Shown in pieces: positions 1 through 8,199 of a stretch of DNA of 18,780 bases. The position numbers and the translations under genes are program-made. A model generated the notes under the pieces. It ran no database searches and was not told the DNA's origin. It saw only the letters and a list, made by a program, of their open reading frames with translations. The stretch is from SIG607 sp045590395 (GTDB lineage Bacteria > Bacillota > Clostridia > Oscillospirales > Acutalibacteraceae): contig JAZNQX010000024.1 of NCBI GenBank assembly GCA_045590395.1, positions 1 to 18,780 of the forward strand. Reading direction: 5' to 3'. Positions within the stretch are counted from its first letter, which is position 1; each line of letters opens with the position of its first letter.

Positions 1-31
1 GCCCCTCTGCTTTAAAATTACTTTAAGAATT

Positions 32-1390
32 TTAAGCGTTCTCAGCTATTACACTTGCAATAAGCTTATTAGCTTCGTTTGCAGCAGTATCCATCTTGCC
101 GTGAATCTTGTTAAGGTTAGCATCAAGCTGCGCAGCAGTTCCGTTAAGAACTTCATTAACAATGTTGAGGTATCCGTTAGATACATCGCTTACACGGAGA
201 ACACCCTTGGAGAAGTGGTTATTCTTTAAGTTTTCTTTTTCAAGAAGGTGCATATAGAAATCTTTGCATTCTTCAGTCTTATAAATCTGATTTACGTCAT
301 AGTTATCCATATTAAGGAAGTAACGCAGGAAGTAAGCAGCGCCCTGAGGGTTCTTAGAGCCCTTGCAGATACCGTATGCACGGATAGCGCAGGTGTAAGG
401 ATAGTCAGCGTCATCAGCCTTAATTTTAGGAAGTACAGTAAAGCCCATATCATCTACGTCCATAGTGGAGAAGAAGCCGGGGTGTTTAAGTAAACCGTAA
501 GCGCCGCAAAGCTGAACAACGGTACCGCCTGAAGCAAAGCTGTCATCATGGTTATCAACAACGGTAAGAAGACCAGCATCTTTACCCTTTAACATATACT
601 CAATAGCAGCTCTTGCCTTGTCGTCTTTAAGACCGTTTTCGAATTCATCGGTCTCCTCGTTCCAGTAGAACTGGAATGCGCCGTGCATAGCAAGCCAGGG
701 GTCAAAAGCGATTACAGTACCGGGACGGCTGAGTCCGCACTGTGAGTTAACCTGCTGCATAAGAGTCCATAATGTGTTAAGGTTCCAGTTGTTTTCCTTA
801 ACGTACTGCTCAGGAGTCTTAACGCCGTTTTCTTCAAGAATGGTCTTGTTGAAGAAGGTGTTATGACCACCCATATCCCAAGAGGAATGAGCACCATTTA
901 CAAGGTAGTATTTTCCACCGATTTTGTACATCTCAGACATCTGCTGGTTCCAGAAGGGGTCAGTAGGGTCAAGACCGTTCTCAGTATCCTTGCCTAAAGG
1001 CTGGAGAAGGTTAAGAGTACGGGGGAAGTCACCATTTTCAACAACAACGTCAGGTGACTGGTCAGCCTGAATGTAGCCGAGCATCTTAACAATGTACTCA
1101 CTCTCGTTAACCTGGAAAAGTTCGAACTTCATACCGGTAGTCCCTTCAAAGCCCGAAAGAGCGATAGAAGTGTTTGTTGCAGTGTGGTCAATCCAGGTAG
1201 CAAACTTAACGGTAGTGCCCTTAAGAGAGGAAGGCATATCGAGGAAGAATTCTTCTTCGCTTTGTGCCAAACCGGAAGTGTTACCGGAAGAACCGCCAAC
1301 TTCAAAACGATTGTTCTTACAACCTGCCATAGCGCATACGGAAAGCACCATTGCTACGACAAGAAGAAGTGTCACAATTCTTTTTAACAT
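32..1390 (-). CDS. ABC transporter extracellular solute-binding lipoprotein (family 1, sugar-type)
   Basis: Predicted to capture a small solute, probably an oligosaccharide, at the outer face of the membrane and deliver it to an ABC permease. The protein is 452 residues. It opens with MLKR, a hydrophobic stretch and a lipobox-like AMAGC, so Cys24 would be lipid-modified. A Ser/Gly-rich linker (about 29-45) precedes the mature domain, which begins around 'GTTVKFATWIDHT'. Length, aromatic-rich sequence and the 'PDVVVENGDFPR' and 'NPQGAAYFLRYFL' segments fit family 1 extracellular solute-binding proteins. The frame stays open 22 codons upstream, but the ATG at 1390 is chosen because it starts a proper signal peptide, has AAAGGAG 8 bases upstream, and the longer start would lie upstream of the predicted transcription start. 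No permease or ATPase gene is in the window; they could follow beyond base 1. The substrate is unknown, and a link to the GH16 locus is only a guess. Confidence 0.88.
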   Translation of the reverse strand: MLKRIVTLLLVVAMVLSVCAMAGCKNNRFEVGGSSGNTSGLAQSEEEFFLDMPSSLKGTTVKFATWIDHTATNTSIALSGFEGTTGMKFELFQVNESEYIVKMLGYIQADQSPDVVVENGDFPRTLNLLQPLGKDTENGLDPTDPFWNQQMSEMYKIGGKYYLVNGAHSSWDMGGHNTFFNKTILEENGVKTPEQYVKENNWNLNTLWTLMQQVNSQCGLSRPGTVIAFDPWLAMHGAFQFYWNEETDEFENGLKDDKARAAIEYMLKGKDAGLLTVVDNHDDSFASGGTVVQLCGAYGLLKHPGFFSTMDVDDMGFTVLPKIKADDADYPYTCAIRAYGICKGSKNPQGAAYFLRYFLNMDNYDVNQIYKTEECKDFYMHLLEKENLKNNHFSKGVLRVSDVSNGYLNIVNEVLNGTAAQLDANLNKIHGKMDTAANEANKLIASVIAENA

Positions 1391-1398
1391 AGCTATTT

Positions 1399-1405
1399 CT
1401 CCTTT
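1399..1405 (-). promoter_or_regulatory. Ribosome binding site that fixes the solute-binding protein start
   Basis: AAAGGAG on the minus strand, 8 bases before the ATG at 1390. It decides for the 452-residue start over the upstream in-frame ATG at 1456, which lies in the -35 element. Confidence 0.85.
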
Positions 1406-1427
1406 GTAAAAATTATTAGCTAATTTT

Positions 1428-1456
1428 ATTATATAGTATACTTTACAATTTTGCAA
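1428..1456 (-). promoter_or_regulatory. Sigma-A type promoter of the solute-binding protein gene
   Basis: -35 TTGCAA (1451-1456), 17-base spacer, -10 TATAAT (1428-1433). Predicted transcription start is near 1421, giving a leader of about 30 bases. The spacer contains the palindrome AGTATACT (1435-1442), also present at the promoter of the giant surface protein. Confidence 0.75.
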
Positions 1457-1532
1457 TAAAAATTTTCATTATTTTGTATTTATAATATAATTTTTTTGTT
1501 CGTTTTTTCTAAATTTATGTAAATATGTAAAT

Positions 1533-1564
1533 AACACCCTATCGCAATTTTGTGATAGGGTGTT
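1533..1564 (-). terminator. Rho-independent terminator of the foldase lipoprotein gene
   Basis: Perfect 11-base stem (AACACCCTATC / GATAGGGTGTT) with extra inner pairs, starting 7 bases after the stop codon at 1572. The minus-strand 3' tail is TTATTT rather than a pure U-run, while the plus-strand side reads TTTTATATTTT, so it could work in either direction. Confidence 0.75.
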
Positions 1565-1571
1565 TTATATT

Positions 1572-2663
1572 TTAATATACTATATCCTTTACCTTAAAGC
1601 CCTTAATAGCGTAATCGTTCTTCTTAACACTAAGGGTAGCAGCGTAGGTTTCAATATCCTCGTCAAATTCCTCGCTCTTTAAGTTCCAACGGATAGTTGT
1701 ATCAAGTTCTTCAAGGTAGGAAGCGTCGCTCATAGGATTAACTATAACAACCAGTAAGAGCTGTTTTGAGTCATCCTCGCCGTATTCTACGATTTTAGTC
1801 TTTCCTGCGGCAAGGTCTTTTATATCCTTCCAGAAATCAGCGCCGTAGTTCTCATCAACCTCAGGGTCGGCAAGATAGCTTACACATTCCTTAATCTCTT
1901 TAACGGGAGAATAGCCTGTTGTAGCGGCACTTTCCTCGGTAAGACCGTTAAACTCATTATAAACCTCGGTAAGACTTTTACCGCTGTTAATCTTTTTCTG
2001 CCAGTCTTCAAGTTCGGTTTTAGCCTTGGTTATTTCGGCATCCTTAAGGCCTGAAATATCCTTTTGAAGCACCATAGCCACACGGTAATTTTTAGTAAAG
2101 TAATTCTTTACATCTGCTTCGGGCACAGCCTTGCTACCCTCTTTACCGTAAAGGAAATTAAAATACTTTTCGGCAAGATAGTCATATTCCATCATTTTAA
2201 TATAGGTTTCTTCGCCTATACCGTTATTGGCAAAAAGTTCGCCGTAGTAGGAATAGTAATAAGAACCATAGCTTTTAGCACTCTCGGCGGTTTCTTCGTC
2301 AAGCTCTAACTTATTTTCATTGCAAAGGGTAATGTAAGCCGCCCATTTAGCAAGTGACTCTATAGCTTTATCCTGTACCCACTGCTCGTAAGGTTTATCT
2401 TCGATTTTCTGAGCCAGGTAGTTAACATCGTCATGGGTATGTTCTTCGGCCTGTTCCTCCTCGGTTTCACCCTCGTGAAGCTGAGCCTCAACAAGCTCTC
2501 TTGCCTCGCTGTCGGCATTGAGAAGAGCATAAGAATACATAGCCGAAGTAAAATCAATACCGTTAATGGTAACGGCAATCTCATTTTGCTTATGACAAGC
2601 TGTTAAAGAAAATACCAAAACTGTGCAAAGCAGTAGTGCAACAACAGATTTTATAGTTTTCAT
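1572..2663 (-). CDS. SurA/PrsA-like peptidyl-prolyl isomerase-type lipoprotein
   Basis: Likely an exported foldase/chaperone lipoprotein of 363 residues. The signal peptide (1-22) ends in the lipobox LTAC with Cys23. It is followed by 'IAVTINGIDFTSAMYSY', which matches the start of SurA-type N-terminal domains, then a long helical region (about 85-190). An acidic, His-containing loop lies at about 62-79. Residues about 192-310 have the spacing of a parvulin domain ('YRVAMVLQ', then 'KINSGKSLTEVYNEF') but the usual glycine-rich parvulin signature (GG-LG) is not recognisable, so isomerase activity is doubtful. The start is chosen at 2663 because of GGAGG and the signal peptide, not the in-frame ATG 14 codons upstream. 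It follows mfd in the same direction, an order I associate with other Clostridia, but has its own promoter. Confidence 0.8.
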   Translation of the reverse strand: MKTIKSVVALLLCTVLVFSLTACHKQNEIAVTINGIDFTSAMYSYALLNADSEARELVEAQLHEGETEEEQAEEHTHDDVNYLAQKIEDKPYEQWVQDKAIESLAKWAAYITLCNENKLELDEETAESAKSYGSYYYSYYGELFANNGIGEETYIKMMEYDYLAEKYFNFLYGKEGSKAVPEADVKNYFTKNYRVAMVLQKDISGLKDAEITKAKTELEDWQKKINSGKSLTEVYNEFNGLTEESAATTGYSPVKEIKECVSYLADPEVDENYGADFWKDIKDLAAGKTKIVEYGEDDSKQLLLVVIVNPMSDASYLEELDTTIRWNLKSEEFDEDIETYAATLSVKKNDYAIKGFKVKDIVY

Positions 2664-2670
2664 TATTTTT

Positions 2671-2675
2671 CCTCC
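2671..2675 (-). promoter_or_regulatory. Ribosome binding site that fixes the foldase lipoprotein start
   Basis: GGAGG 7 bases upstream of the ATG at 2663. The longer in-frame start at 2705 lies at the -10 element and has no such site. Confidence 0.85.
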
Positions 2676-2703
2676 AAAGAACATAAATCTTTTCAACAAA
2701 ACC

Positions 2704-2732
2704 ATTATATTACAAACTCCATAAAAAGTCTA
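2704..2732 (-). promoter_or_regulatory. Promoter of the foldase lipoprotein gene
   Basis: -10 TATAAT (2704-2709), 17-base spacer, -35 TAGACT (2727-2732, four of six consensus bases). It sits in the short gap after mfd. I see no terminator between mfd and this gene, so read-through from mfd is also possible. Confidence 0.6.
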
Positions 2733-2748
2733 TAACAAATTGTAAATA

Positions 2749-5700
2749 TTAAAGGGCTTTAACTATTTCGTTTACCGTAGCAATAAGGTTTTGCCCCCTC
2801 TTTATATAAAGGGCAACAGACGGTGTTTCGCCTGATAGTATTCTCATTCTGTCCCCAAAAGCGTCAGCCATTTTTGCAAAGGTTTGCTGATTAACGGCAG
2901 ACATTTTAAGTATAACATTATTACCGTCTTTTACTATTTCATATATATCGGCGGCTATAGCCTTATTTCTGAGAATAGCAATATCAATAAGTCCCATAAC
3001 CACTCTCGGTGGTTCACCGAAACGGTCGCAAAGCTCGTCAATTACATCCTCGGCATCTTCATCATTTTCTATATCGGCTATCCTTTTATATATTCCAAGC
3101 CTTGCGGGTAGACTGTTTATATAGTCCTCCGGAATATGAGCAGGTACATTAAGGTCAATGGTGCACACAACATCAGCTTTAACCTCTTCACCTGCTTTTT
3201 CCTTCATAGCGTCGCTCAGCAGTTTAAGGTACATATCATAGCCTACCGCTTCCATATTACCGTGCTGCGCACCGCCCAGAATACTGCCCGCACCGCGTAT
3301 TTCAAGGTCGCGCATAGCAATTTTAAAGCCAGAGCCGAACTCGGTAAACTCTCTTATAGCCTCAAGACGTTTTGCCGCATCAGGATTTAAAACCTTACCC
3401 GTTCTAAAGCAAAAATACGCATAGGCCCGTCGGTTTGAGCGTCCTACCCTGCCGCGCAGCTGATGAAGCTGAGAAAGCCCCATACGGTCGGCGTCCTCAA
3501 TAATCAGGGTGTTTACATTAGCCACATCTACACCCGTTTCAATTATGGTGGTGCAGACAAGCACGTCTATTTCCTGCTCCATAAGCTTCTGCCACACCTC
3601 TGATAACTGATCCTCGCTCATTTTACCGTGAGCCACAGCCACCTTAGCCTCGGGAATGGCAATTTTAATTCTTGCCGCCACCTTTTCAATGGTTTCTACC
3701 CTGTTATGCAGATAGTATACCTGACCGCCGCGCCTTAGTTCCTTCTTTATAGCGTCATACAAGACCGAGTTGCTCTGTTCCAGCACATAGGTCTGTACGG
3801 GATGTCTGTCGCCCGGAGCTTCATCTATGGTGGACATATCCCTAAGTCCCGTCATAGCCATATTAAGCGTTCTGGGTATGGGGGTTGCAGAAAGGGTCAG
3901 TATATCCACCGAAGGATAAAGCTGTTTAAGGCGTTCTTTCTGGGCAACACCAAAGCGTTGTTCTTCGTCTATTATAACAAGGCCTAAATCCTTAAAGGTA
4001 ACATCCTTTGAAATAAGGCGGTGGGTGCCTATAAGCATATCCACCCTGCCCTTTGCAGTTTCCTTTACCGTTTTTTCCTGCTGTTTTGGTGTTACAAAGC
4101 GAGAAAGCAGTTTAACAGTAACGGGCAGTTCGCCTATTCGTTTCAGCACAGTATTATAGTGTTGCCACGCAAGTATTGTGGTGGGCACCAGCAAGGCGCA
4201 CTGTTTACCTTCGCAAATACACTTAAAGGCGGCGCGTAAAGCTACCTCGGTTTTGCCAAAGCCAACATCACCGCAAAGAAGTCTGTCCATAGGAACAGCC
4301 TTTTCCATATCGCTTTTAATCTCGTTTACACACCGTATCTGGTCCTCGGTTTCTTCATAAGGAAAACGGCGTTCAAAGTTGTTCTGCAAATCGGTATCGG
4401 GGCTGAAGGCATAACCCTTTGACGCCATTCGTTTTGCATAAAGCGCCGTTAGTTCATCTGCCATATCACGAACAGCCTTTTTAACTCTGCTTCTTGTTTT
4501 ATGCCATTCAGAAGAGCCTAATTTATGAAGCTTCACATTGTCGCTGTCGGTACCTATATAACGGGAAACAAGGTCAAGCTGAGTTACGGGCACATAAAGA
4601 ACATCCTGTCCCGCGTACTTTATTTTTATATAATCCTTGGTTATTCCTGCATTTGTAATATGCTCTATGCCACTGAACACACCTATACCGTGGGCGGCGT
4701 GAACAACAATATCGTTTACCCTTAGTTCGTCAAGACTGCCTACTGCTTTACCGCCCTTATGTTTTTTAAGGGGCTTTTTAGAGGCAGTAACATTTCTGCC
4801 TGTAACCAGCATAAAGTTTTGGCTCATAATTTCAAAACCGCTGGATAAATTCCCTACCGTTACAGTAACACCGCTGAGAAGCTTCTCTATTTCATAGCTA
4901 TACCGCGCCACAATTCCTTTAGCCGATAAATCATCTGCTAAAATTTGTGCCGCCTTTTCTGTACCGCACAGTACCACCGCACTGCCGCCGTTTGACAGCA
5001 CAAATTCAAGGTCTTCTGCCAGTACATCAATATCGCCGTTCCAGGCAGAAGAACGCTTTAAGGTAAAATCTATAAGAGTTTTCGGGGAAATTTCATAACG
5101 GCCCCGCGCAAACTGGTCAAAAATTACGCTATGGGATATTTTTTCATAAAACAAATGGTCGGGCAGTAAAAAATCGGCGCCCTCATTTGCTACATAGCCA
5201 TCAATTAGCAACTGCTTTATATCCTCTGAAAACTGCCAGAAAATATTTTTAAGTCGCTCTGCTATATTACCGCTTTCCATAATACACAGCAGAGAATTTT
5301 CGGCAAAATCCAGAACGGTAGTCTTTTCCTTATATATATAGGGAATATATCTGTCAAAGGAATAAAACATATTGTTCTCTATATCTTCAAGGTCGCGGAG
5401 TAGCCTTTCCTTTCGGATATCCGAGATTTTCTTTTCCTTTAAAAGTTCTTTTATTATACCGCCAAGCTGTTCATTATCACACAAAACCTCACAGGCAGGG
5501 GTTATGGTTATGCTGTCGGCATTATCAGTTCTGCGCTGACTGTCAGTTTCAAAATATGCAATACTGTCAACGGTATCACCCCAGAATTCCACACGAAAAG
5601 GAAGTTTGCTGTGGGTGGTAAAAATATCTATTATTCCGCCGCGAACAGCAAACTGACCTGCTCCCTCTACCGACTCACTTCTTACATAGCCTGCCGAAAC

Positions 5701-6177
5701 AAGCTTTTCGCAAAGCTTTCCCAAATCGTAGGTATCACCTATATTTATTGTAAAGGTATTTTCCTTTAAAACACTAACGGGCATAGTATACTGAAGGGCG
5801 GCGTCAATAGATACAACAAGCAAGTCAAAAGCCCCGTCTGCAACAGCAGACAGGGTGTGAATTCTTTTATGCTCGTACTCTCTGGATTCGCCGAGAATTC
5901 CCGTAAAGCGATAATCTCGGGCAGGAAAATGAAGAACATTTACCCCCAAGGCTTTTATATCGCGGCACAGAGCATCCGCCTCGGCTTCACCTGAGGTGAC
6001 GACGGTAACGGGCAAATTAAGGTCATCTGCCACCAGAGAAGCAGTTACAGCCTTATGAATATCAGAAAGACCTGTACAAACGGCAGGAACACCTGAATTT
6101 TCAATGCTAAACAGCAGTTTTTTATACTCCTCAACATTTCCCATTACACCTTTTAGAAATGCAAAGCTACTATTCAT
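2749..6177 (-). CDS. mfd: Transcription-repair coupling factor Mfd
   Basis: ATP-dependent DNA translocase that displaces RNA polymerase stalled at DNA damage and recruits UvrA for nucleotide excision repair. The 1142 residues match the family's usual length. Order of parts: UvrB-like N-terminal region (about 15-460, with 'GQFAVRGGIIDIF'); RNA-polymerase-interacting CarD-like domain (about 485-545, 'DIVVHAAHGIGVF'); helicase lobes with Walker A GDVGFGKTE (636-644), DEEQ box (737-740), 'LSATPIPRTL' (762-771) and motif VI QLRGRVGRS (906-914); C-terminal TRCF domain (about 1010-1115). The gene appears intact. Its ATG overlaps the TAA of pth by one base (TAATG) and the ribosome site is weak (AGGT), so translation is probably coupled to pth. 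pth next to mfd is a conserved Firmicutes arrangement. Confidence 0.98.
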   Translation of the reverse strand: MNSSFAFLKGVMGNVEEYKKLLFSIENSGVPAVCTGLSDIHKAVTASLVADDLNLPVTVVTSGEAEADALCRDIKALGVNVLHFPARDYRFTGILGESREYEHKRIHTLSAVADGAFDLLVVSIDAALQYTMPVSVLKENTFTINIGDTYDLGKLCEKLVSAGYVRSESVEGAGQFAVRGGIIDIFTTHSKLPFRVEFWGDTVDSIAYFETDSQRRTDNADSITITPACEVLCDNEQLGGIIKELLKEKKISDIRKERLLRDLEDIENNMFYSFDRYIPYIYKEKTTVLDFAENSLLCIMESGNIAERLKNIFWQFSEDIKQLLIDGYVANEGADFLLPDHLFYEKISHSVIFDQFARGRYEISPKTLIDFTLKRSSAWNGDIDVLAEDLEFVLSNGGSAVVLCGTEKAAQILADDLSAKGIVARYSYEIEKLLSGVTVTVGNLSSGFEIMSQNFMLVTGRNVTASKKPLKKHKGGKAVGSLDELRVNDIVVHAAHGIGVFSGIEHITNAGITKDYIKIKYAGQDVLYVPVTQLDLVSRYIGTDSDNVKLHKLGSSEWHKTRSRVKKAVRDMADELTALYAKRMASKGYAFSPDTDLQNNFERRFPYEETEDQIRCVNEIKSDMEKAVPMDRLLCGDVGFGKTEVALRAAFKCICEGKQCALLVPTTILAWQHYNTVLKRIGELPVTVKLLSRFVTPKQQEKTVKETAKGRVDMLIGTHRLISKDVTFKDLGLVIIDEEQRFGVAQKERLKQLYPSVDILTLSATPIPRTLNMAMTGLRDMSTIDEAPGDRHPVQTYVLEQSNSVLYDAIKKELRRGGQVYYLHNRVETIEKVAARIKIAIPEAKVAVAHGKMSEDQLSEVWQKLMEQEIDVLVCTTIIETGVDVANVNTLIIEDADRMGLSQLHQLRGRVGRSNRRAYAYFCFRTGKVLNPDAAKRLEAIREFTEFGSGFKIAMRDLEIRGAGSILGGAQHGNMEAVGYDMYLKLLSDAMKEKAGEEVKADVVCTIDLNVPAHIPEDYINSLPARLGIYKRIADIENDEDAEDVIDELCDRFGEPPRVVMGLIDIAILRNKAIAADIYEIVKDGNNVILKMSAVNQQTFAKMADAFGDRMRILSGETPSVALYIKRGQNLIATVNEIVKAL

Positions 6178-6773
6178 TATTTATTGTACCTGTTCATAGC
6201 GACATCGACACCGCTTTTTATAATGGTTTCTATTGCCTTTACGGCATTATCGGCGGCGGCAAGAAAAGCCTTTTTATCTTCCTCACCCATTCGGGACAGC
6301 ACCCAGTTTGCAAGGTCACTGCTTCTATCCGCACGGTCACCAATACCAAGCTTAACCCTTGTAAATTCATCTGTTGAAAGGTGGGCTATTATATTTTTAA
6401 GACCGTTTTGTCCCCCTGCGCTACCCTTTGCGCGAATACGCATTTTTCCCGGGGGCAAGGATATATCATCTGACACCACAACAAGACTTTCGGTAGGTAT
6501 TTTATAAAACTTCATAATTGCCGAAACCGCCTCGCCCGAATTGTTCATAAAGGTCTGGGGCTTAACAACTAAAATACGCTTACCGTCTATATTAGCATCA
6601 TCAAAAATCGCGTTAAATTTATTTTTAGAAAGAGTAATACCGTGTTTCTCTGCAAATTTATCTACAACAAAAAAGCCGGCGTTATGTCGGGTGCCGTCAT
6701 ACTCTGCACCCGGGTTGCCCAGACCGACTAATATTAAATCATAAACACTGTCGGTTTTTTTCTTAAAAAACAT
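6177..6773 (-). CDS. pth: Peptidyl-tRNA hydrolase
   Basis: Cytoplasmic esterase that releases tRNA from peptidyl-tRNA dropped by stalled ribosomes. It has 198 residues, including about 10 extra at the N-terminus before the usual 'LILVGLGNPG' start. Visible family motifs: GTRHNAGF with catalytic His30; 'QTFMNNSG' (72-79) with the substrate-binding Asn; 'VSDDISLPPGKMR' (99-111) with Asp101 at the position of the catalytic-network Asp. The normally GGHNG motif reads GGQNG (Gln121 where E. coli has His113). AAGGAG lies 8 bases before the ATG and supports this start. It is first gene of the pth-mfd operon, with a clear promoter upstream and a one-base overlap with mfd. Confidence 0.96.
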   Translation of the reverse strand: MFFKKKTDSVYDLILVGLGNPGAEYDGTRHNAGFFVVDKFAEKHGITLSKNKFNAIFDDANIDGKRILVVKPQTFMNNSGEAVSAIMKFYKIPTESLVVVSDDISLPPGKMRIRAKGSAGGQNGLKNIIAHLSTDEFTRVKLGIGDRADRSSDLANWVLSRMGEEDKKAFLAAADNAVKAIETIIKSGVDVAMNRYNK

Positions 6774-6781
6774 AGTACATA

Positions 6782-6834
6782 CTCCTTAAGTATATTATCC
6801 TTTATATTTTATCATATCATTTCGGCTTTTTCAA
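6782..6834 (-). promoter_or_regulatory. Promoter and ribosome binding site of pth-mfd
   Basis: -35 TTGAAA (6829-6834), 17-base spacer, -10 TAAAAT (6806-6811), AAGGAG at 6782-6787 before the ATG at 6773. It faces the deacetylase promoter back to back, with about 35 bases between the two -35 elements. Confidence 0.7.
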
Positions 6835-6869
6835 GAAGCCGCATAATTTTATCTTTTTCGACATTTTTA

Positions 6870-6898
6870 TTGCATAAAGCCATAAAACAATATATAAT
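6870..6898 (+). promoter_or_regulatory. Promoter of the polysaccharide deacetylase gene
   Basis: -35 TTGCAT (6870-6875), 17-base spacer, -10 TATAAT (6893-6898). The predicted start near 6905 leaves a leader of only about 13 bases before the ATG at 6918, holding a weak GGTGA (6906-6910) as the only ribosome site. Confidence 0.7.
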
Positions 6899-6917
6899 GT
6901 ATTTTGGTGATTAAAAT

Positions 6918-7925
6918 ATGCGGTATTCGCTGAAAAAAAGGTCAAAAGCACTTATTTTTGTTTTCTGCTCTGTCGTAATTTTTACGGTGGCTGTTTTACT
7001 TATGCCCTCTTTCAGTTATTTGCCCATAAGCTTTGCTGTAGCAAAGCCCGTTAACACCGTACCGCCCACTATTACCTTAATGGGCGAAAAGCTGACTATT
7101 TTAGAATACGGTGAAGTTTATACCGAGGAAGGCTATACTGCCACAGACGATATTGAGGGCGATATTACCGACGAGGTAGAGGTATCCGACCCTGACTACA
7201 CTTCAGGCACCAATATAATAACCTATACCGTAAAGGATTCATCGGGAAATATTGCTACAGCAGAAAGATATATTGTTGTAAAGGACGCTCCCTTAAAGGA
7301 GCCCTTGCCCACAAAATCGGTATTTTTAACCTTTGACGACGGGCCCTGCAAATACACCGAACAGATACTTGATATTCTGGCAAGATATAATGTTAAAGCA
7401 ACTTTTTTTGTAACGGGACAAAAGCCTGAGTATTCTTATGTAATGAAGCGTATTGTTGAAGAAGGTCACACCATAGCGGTTCACACATATTCCCATACTT
7501 ATGATATTTATTCAAGCAGTGATGCCTTTTTTACTGACCTTAACAAAATAAACGACCTTATATATAAGGAAACGGGCTGTTACACCGCTATTACCCGCTT
7601 CCCAGGCGGTTCCTCTAACAAAATAAGCAAGAAGTATAAAGAGGGCATTATGAGTGAGCTTTCGGTAAAGCTTCGTGACAAAGGCTATGTTTATTACGAC
7701 TGGAATGTTGACTCAGGCGATACCTCGACAACAAAGCCTGAAAAAATAGTTAAGAATGTTACCTCATCGCTTAAAGAGGGCCACAGCATTGTTCTTCTGC
7801 ACGATTTAAAATCGGCCAACATAACCGCCCTGCCCCAGATAATAGAATACTGCCAGAAAAACGGTTACACATTGCTTCCTATGTCGGACAAAACCCCAAT
7901 AGTCAGACACAGCATAAATAACTAA
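6918..7925 (+). CDS. Membrane-anchored CE4 polysaccharide deacetylase with Ig-like (DUF5011-type) domain
   Basis: Predicted to remove N-acetyl groups from an extracellular polymer, most plausibly peptidoglycan GlcNAc (PgdA-like), which usually gives lysozyme resistance. 335 residues: Lys/Arg-rich N-terminus and one hydrophobic segment (about 11-29) acting as signal anchor or signal peptide; an Ig-like domain of the DUF5011 kind (about 49-122, 'GYTATDDIEGDIT' and 'ITYTVKDSSGN'); then a NodB-homology domain (about 133-322). All five CE4 motifs are visible: TFDDGP (138-143, Asp140/Asp141), HTYSH (189-193, metal-binding His), RFPGG (227-231), DWNVD (261-265) and LLHD (293-296). This is the only plus-strand gene, divergent from pth and convergent with the surface-protein block. 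The metal triad and catalytic base are all present, so it should be active. The substrate is inferred. Confidence 0.93.
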   Translation: MRYSLKKRSKALIFVFCSVVIFTVAVLLMPSFSYLPISFAVAKPVNTVPPTITLMGEKLTILEYGEVYTEEGYTATDDIEGDITDEVEVSDPDYTSGTNIITYTVKDSSGNIATAERYIVVKDAPLKEPLPTKSVFLTFDDGPCKYTEQILDILARYNVKATFFVTGQKPEYSYVMKRIVEEGHTIAVHTYSHTYDIYSSSDAFFTDLNKINDLIYKETGCYTAITRFPGGSSNKISKKYKEGIMSELSVKLRDKGYVYYDWNVDSGDTSTTKPEKIVKNVTSSLKEGHSIVLLHDLKSANITALPQIIEYCQKNGYTLLPMSDKTPIVRHSINN

Positions 7926-8005
7926 TTAAAAACCCTGACCAAAAGGCAGGTTGTCATAAGGATGTTTTTTGAATATCCTATGAGATCAGCCGATTGAAGA
8001 GTGCA

Positions 8006-8050
8006 AAAAAACAGCAACCGATTAACGTGTGTTAGTCGGTTGCTGTTTTT
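8006..8050. terminator. Bidirectional rho-independent terminator between convergent genes
   Basis: Perfect 15-base stem (AAAAACAGCAACCGA at 8007-8021 with TCGGTTGCTGTTTTT at 8036-8050), extended inward by TTAA/TTAG pairing around a CGTGTG loop. There is an A-run on one side and a T-run on the other, so it can stop transcription of the deacetylase (plus) and of the truncated surface paralogue (minus). Confidence 0.9.
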
Positions 8051-8055
8051 ATTTA

Positions 8056-8199
8056 TCAAATAGCCTTTATGTAACAACGGCGGCGACGGTGTTGGCGCTT
8101 TTCAAAGTGGCGCCACATACTGTGGATTGCCGTGTTGGTTTCAAGCATCGGGCCTGTTTCACAATACTTTACGCCGTTTTCAATGATTTTCGGTGCTAA
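8056..8199 (-). other. Unrecognised reading-frame remnant beyond a homology break
   Basis: Downstream of the point where the 319-residue gene loses homology (about 8197), a different minus-strand frame stays open to a TGA at 8056, just before the terminator. It encodes about 47 residues, including 'MLETNTAIHSMWRHF' and a very basic 'EKRQHRRRRCYIKAI' tail. An ATG at 8262 would give 68 residues, but there is no ribosome site I would trust and its first part only shadows the surface gene. It may be the 3' end of an unrelated gene joined here by recombination, or chance. I cannot name the family. Confidence 0.3.

Noticed and set aside
6824..6840. GGCTT-7-AAGCC inverted repeat upstream of pth
   Set aside because: Only five pairs, overlapping the -35 element. 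Too short to call an operator or terminator.
7955..7982. Imperfect hairpin CATAAGGAT / ATCCTATG after the deacetylase stop
   Set aside because: The stem is short with a bulge and no T-run follows. The strong terminator at 8006-8050 explains the end of transcription.
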